The translations under genes and the position numbers were made by a program. Positions 52,715 through 54,845 of a stretch of DNA of 54,845 bases are shown in pieces. Origin of the DNA: Roseiflexus sp. (GTDB lineage: Bacteria > Chloroflexota > Chloroflexia > Chloroflexales > Roseiflexaceae); contig JAGHYV010000025.1 in NCBI GenBank assembly GCA_017743475.1, positions 1-54,845 of the forward strand. Direction: 5' to 3'. The stretch's first letter is position 1. Each line of letters begins with the position of its first letter. The notes beneath the pieces were generated by a model, which worked only from the letters and a program-made list of their open reading frames with translations, ran no database searches and was not told the DNA's origin.

Positions 52715-52963
52715 GGTATTTCTCCTGATCTGGTTCGTGGATGCGGTCGCGTTGCTGGCGCGTCTGGCTGGTTCCTGAGACAAGGCACTCTTATTGTAGT
52801 CGATGGTTAGAGGAAACGCAAGCGGATACGCCTGTGCAGCCGCATTTCTGTCAAGGTGATAACGAAGGTTTTCGGACCTGACATCCTCGTCACGCTCGCA
52901 GATGCGCAGGACGGACGGGAGTGAGTAATGAGAACCTACAATAACGCACGAGCAAGAACATAC

Positions 52964-52992
52964 TTGCGTTGCCGTCCAGAATTGTGTAGGAT
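52964..52992 (+). promoter_or_regulatory. Weak promoter candidate for the cmr operon
   Basis: TTGCGT (52964-52969 region), 17-nt spacer, TAGGAT (52987-52992), ~90 nt before the cmr1 ATG. Matches are only 3 and 4 of 6. The rest of 52715-53090 shows no gene and no CRISPR repeat. Confidence 0.25.
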
Positions 52993-53090
52993 GGTCAAAA
53001 ACTATGTTTGAGTGTTTGATCGCCTGCGCCGATGAGATAGAAACAGGACGACAGCTTGCGTGATCATTGTATCTTATGAGGGAACAGGCT

Positions 53091-54329
53091 ATGCACATCA
53101 CACTCAAGACCTTGACCCCTTTGTGGACCGGTGGCGTGGATCAGACCTGCGACCGCCTGCACGAGACAGGGCTAATCGGTTCGCTACGCTGGTGGTATGA
53201 GGCGTTGGTGCGCGGACTGGGCGGATATGCGTGCGATCCGACGGAGCACAGCTGCACCTTTGATGAAGAAAAGTATCGCAAGTCTAAAGCCAGTGATGAG
53301 CGTCAACGGTTGCGTGATGCTGGTGTATGTGATGCCTGTCAGTTGTTCGGTTGCACCGGATGGGCGCGCAAGTTTCGGTTGAAGGCTTCCGATGGAAAGA
53401 GACTGTTTCATGGAAAAAACATTCTAATTCCCAGTGGAAGAGTCCACCAATCCAGTAAAGGACCACGGTCGGGTGGCTGGTTTGTGTTCGGTGAAAGTCG
53501 GTTCGGTGAAATTGAATTTGAATTCATCCCTTTGCGTCCTTTTGACCTGAGTCCTATCTACACCATCCTGGTGCTGATCAGTCGTCATGCGAGCCTGGGA
53601 CCGAAAGGCTCAAATGGTTATGGAGTCATACAGGCTGAAGGTGTTCAACCGTCACTTACCTGGATAAAGGATTTCAGTTGTTCTCCCACAGCACGTAATA
53701 GCTCTCTACCCGACTTTCGCGACTTCTTTTTTGCCAGGTTTCAATTTGATGAGCCAGAAAACAATCAAGATTGGTGGAAGATGATTAACGGTATTCAACA
53801 GGCCGTGAATGGGAGACGGAAGAGCGCAGAAGAACTTCAAGAAATCGTAAGTAAAGGTGTTCTTCCCCTTGCACCTGCTATTCGGAACTGGTTGCGTTAT
53901 CAGTGGGCACATGGCCTTGGCTCCAGGGAAGCACATTTTGTCTTTGGTGAAGCGCAAGCAGTGTGTCCGATTTGTTACTCTCCTGGCTTTAAATCTGACA
54001 GTAAAAAGCAAAATTTCAACTGGTGCCCAAGTTGTAAACAGAGCTTCAAAAAAGAAGATGAAATACCCACCACTGCATCAAAGATCCATGTGTCTTACGC
54101 TTACCGTGTTGATAGTGGATGGGAATTCCGAATCTGGGGCTGGTTGCCCTGCATAGAGGAATTCAAACAACGAGATCAGTTCTTATGTAAACTCAAGTGC
54201 CAACTTAATCAAACTTCTATCTGGCAAACAGTATTCGGGAATAGCACAACCATTCCCCGATTAACTGAATGGCATGACCTGCCTTGCAATCAATCTGACG
54301 GCTATGCCTATTTGCATAAACTGCTATAA
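53091..54329 (+). CDS. cmr1: Type III-B CRISPR effector subunit Cmr1
   Basis: 412-aa RAMP protein, the Cmr1 subunit near the 3' end of the crRNA in Cmr complexes. N-terminus ITLKTLTPLWTGGVD then ETGLIGSLRWWYEALVRGLGG is diagnostic; CDACQLFGCTGWARKF is the Cys-containing RAMP loop, and SRHASLGPKGSNGYGVIQ is the glycine-rich loop. An extra CPICYSP...NWCPSCK zinc-ribbon-like motif lies at ~290-315. ATG 53091 has GAGGG 8 nt upstream; earlier in-frame starts (53067, 53076) lack one. From ~53400 GC is clearly lower than the flanking mannosidase, consistent with transfer. The next RAMP gene starts 8 nt after the stop. Confidence 0.88.
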   Translation: MHITLKTLTPLWTGGVDQTCDRLHETGLIGSLRWWYEALVRGLGGYACDPTEHSCTFDEEKYRKSKASDERQRLRDAGVCDACQLFGCTGWARKFRLKASDGKRLFHGKNILIPSGRVHQSSKGPRSGGWFVFGESRFGEIEFEFIPLRPFDLSPIYTILVLISRHASLGPKGSNGYGVIQAEGVQPSLTWIKDFSCSPTARNSSLPDFRDFFFARFQFDEPENNQDWWKMINGIQQAVNGRRKSAEELQEIVSKGVLPLAPAIRNWLRYQWAHGLGSREAHFVFGEAQAVCPICYSPGFKSDSKKQNFNWCPSCKQSFKKEDEIPTTASKIHVSYAYRVDSGWEFRIWGWLPCIEEFKQRDQFLCKLKCQLNQTSIWQTVFGNSTTIPRLTEWHDLPCNQSDGYAYLHKLL

Positions 54330-54337
54330 GGTGCTGC

Positions 54338-54845
54338 ATGAGTTATGACCTGTATGTAGAACTCGGTGGCGATACACAGGAAGAAATTGACGCGCTTGTC
54401 AGCGGTAATCATCAAGGCGTAAAAGTTTCCGATATTTTCGAGCGCATCCGCTTGCTCACCGCAGTTGCTGCCCGGAATGAGAACGTAAAAGATTATGCTG
54501 TCAGCGGTGACCGCAAGCAAGGTGGCGGTTATAAAAGTCTGGTTCACGACGCCCAACCCACAAATACACCTTACGCCAAATATCTGATAGGTCCTGCACT
54601 TAACCAGTTTCAGGGTTTGCGTCTGATACCAATTGTTCCCGATTTACAAGCTCTTCCCTCCGGCTCCTGGTTCCTGCAATTCACCTTCACCCTCGCCAGA
54701 CCCTGGATCAGCAAGGACGATGACCCCTTCTATGTGACCGAGAGCGTCAATCCGGTGCGCAAGGATAAGGTCTTCAAAGTTCCAACGATGTCGGCGGCGA
54801 GTTGGAAAGGACTGCTGCGCTGGACGACGATGCACACCCGCCTGG
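54338..54845 (+). CDS. RAMP-superfamily CRISPR protein, 3' truncated by window end
   Basis: 169 codons visible from ATG 54338: MSYDLYVELGGDTQEEID ... IFERIRLLTAVAARNENV ... PYAKYLIGPALNQFQGL ... WFLQFTFTLARPWISKDDD ... PTMSAASWKGLLRWTTMH. The last block is the RAMP insertion motif (P-x-S-x-x-S-x-K-G-x-x-R) that contacts crRNA. It follows Cmr1 by 8 nt with AAGG upstream, so it is the second gene of a cmr operon running out of the window. Subunit identity cannot be fixed from this part; it is not Cmr2 by its start. Confidence 0.7.
   Translation, partial: MSYDLYVELGGDTQEEIDALVSGNHQGVKVSDIFERIRLLTAVAARNENVKDYAVSGDRKQGGGYKSLVHDAQPTNTPYAKYLIGPALNQFQGLRLIPIVPDLQALPSGSWFLQFTFTLARPWISKDDDPFYVTESVNPVRKDKVFKVPTMSAASWKGLLRWTTMHTRL

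Noticed and set aside
52715..53090. CRISPR array next to cmr1
   Set aside because: No repeated 28-37-bp units with spacers are present; only a spacer region with a weak promoter candidate.

Overview
The window is about 54.8 kb of high-GC bacterial DNA. Several things suggest a filamentous phototrophic Chloroflexota of the Roseiflexus kind: secreted proteins with the C-terminal motif FLPLVVR, LGFP-like surface repeats, an AapJ-type solute-binding lipoprotein with a Pro/Thr linker, Uma2 nucleases, and heptamer repeats between genes. The genus is inferred from protein style, not from a marker gene. // Layout. 1-1353: 3' part of a secreted beta-propeller (TolB/WD40-like) gene. 1563-20899, minus strand: a Tc (ABC) toxin-complex locus transcribed leftwards. 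It runs TcB-TcC fusion (2591 aa), a 175-aa unknown protein, a giant TcA-like protein broken by a frameshift, and a free-standing second copy of the TcA C-terminal TcB-binding domain. Sequence right of the locus (21322-21470) is a fossil of the propeller gene on its left. 21595-21921: tRNA-Ile(GAT) and tRNA-Ala(TGC) with a good promoter and terminator. 22234-31647: amino-acid-binding lipoprotein, M20 dipeptidase, an 80-bp MITE, a decayed IS630-like transposase, a HEAT/zinc-peptidase, and a sugar operon (rfbD, two GT2 glycosyltransferases). 31762-33095: two Uma2 genes that are a recent 546-bp duplication. 33092-35794: a large membrane glycosyltransferase. 36001-37312: aldo/keto reductase and DUF3592 pseudogenes. 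37658-40016: a free-standing subtilase prodomain followed by a subtilase. 40265-48902: a patchwork of decaying genes (in-frame TAG codons, frameshifts, chimeric ends) around intact trpC and an S41 peptidase. 49064-52237: GH38 alpha-mannosidase. 52454-52714: HicB-like antitoxin. 53091-end: start of a type III-B CRISPR effector operon (Cmr1, then a truncated RAMP gene). // How the parts fit. The Tc locus would encode an injection toxin: TcB-TcC makes a cocoon holding a variable toxic tip, and TcA makes the pore. Here the TcA gene is interrupted exactly at the part that should cross the membrane, so the system may be decaying or altered. The glycosyltransferase cluster and membrane glycosyltransferase probably build surface polysaccharide. 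// Two heptamer repeat families (GAACCAA-type and GTTGAAC-type) fill gene junctions. In three separate genes the first family ends as GGTTCTC within 1-3 nt of the start codon. This is the most unusual non-coding pattern in the window. A second unusual pattern is that all five in-frame stops I found interrupting otherwise continuous genes are TAG.
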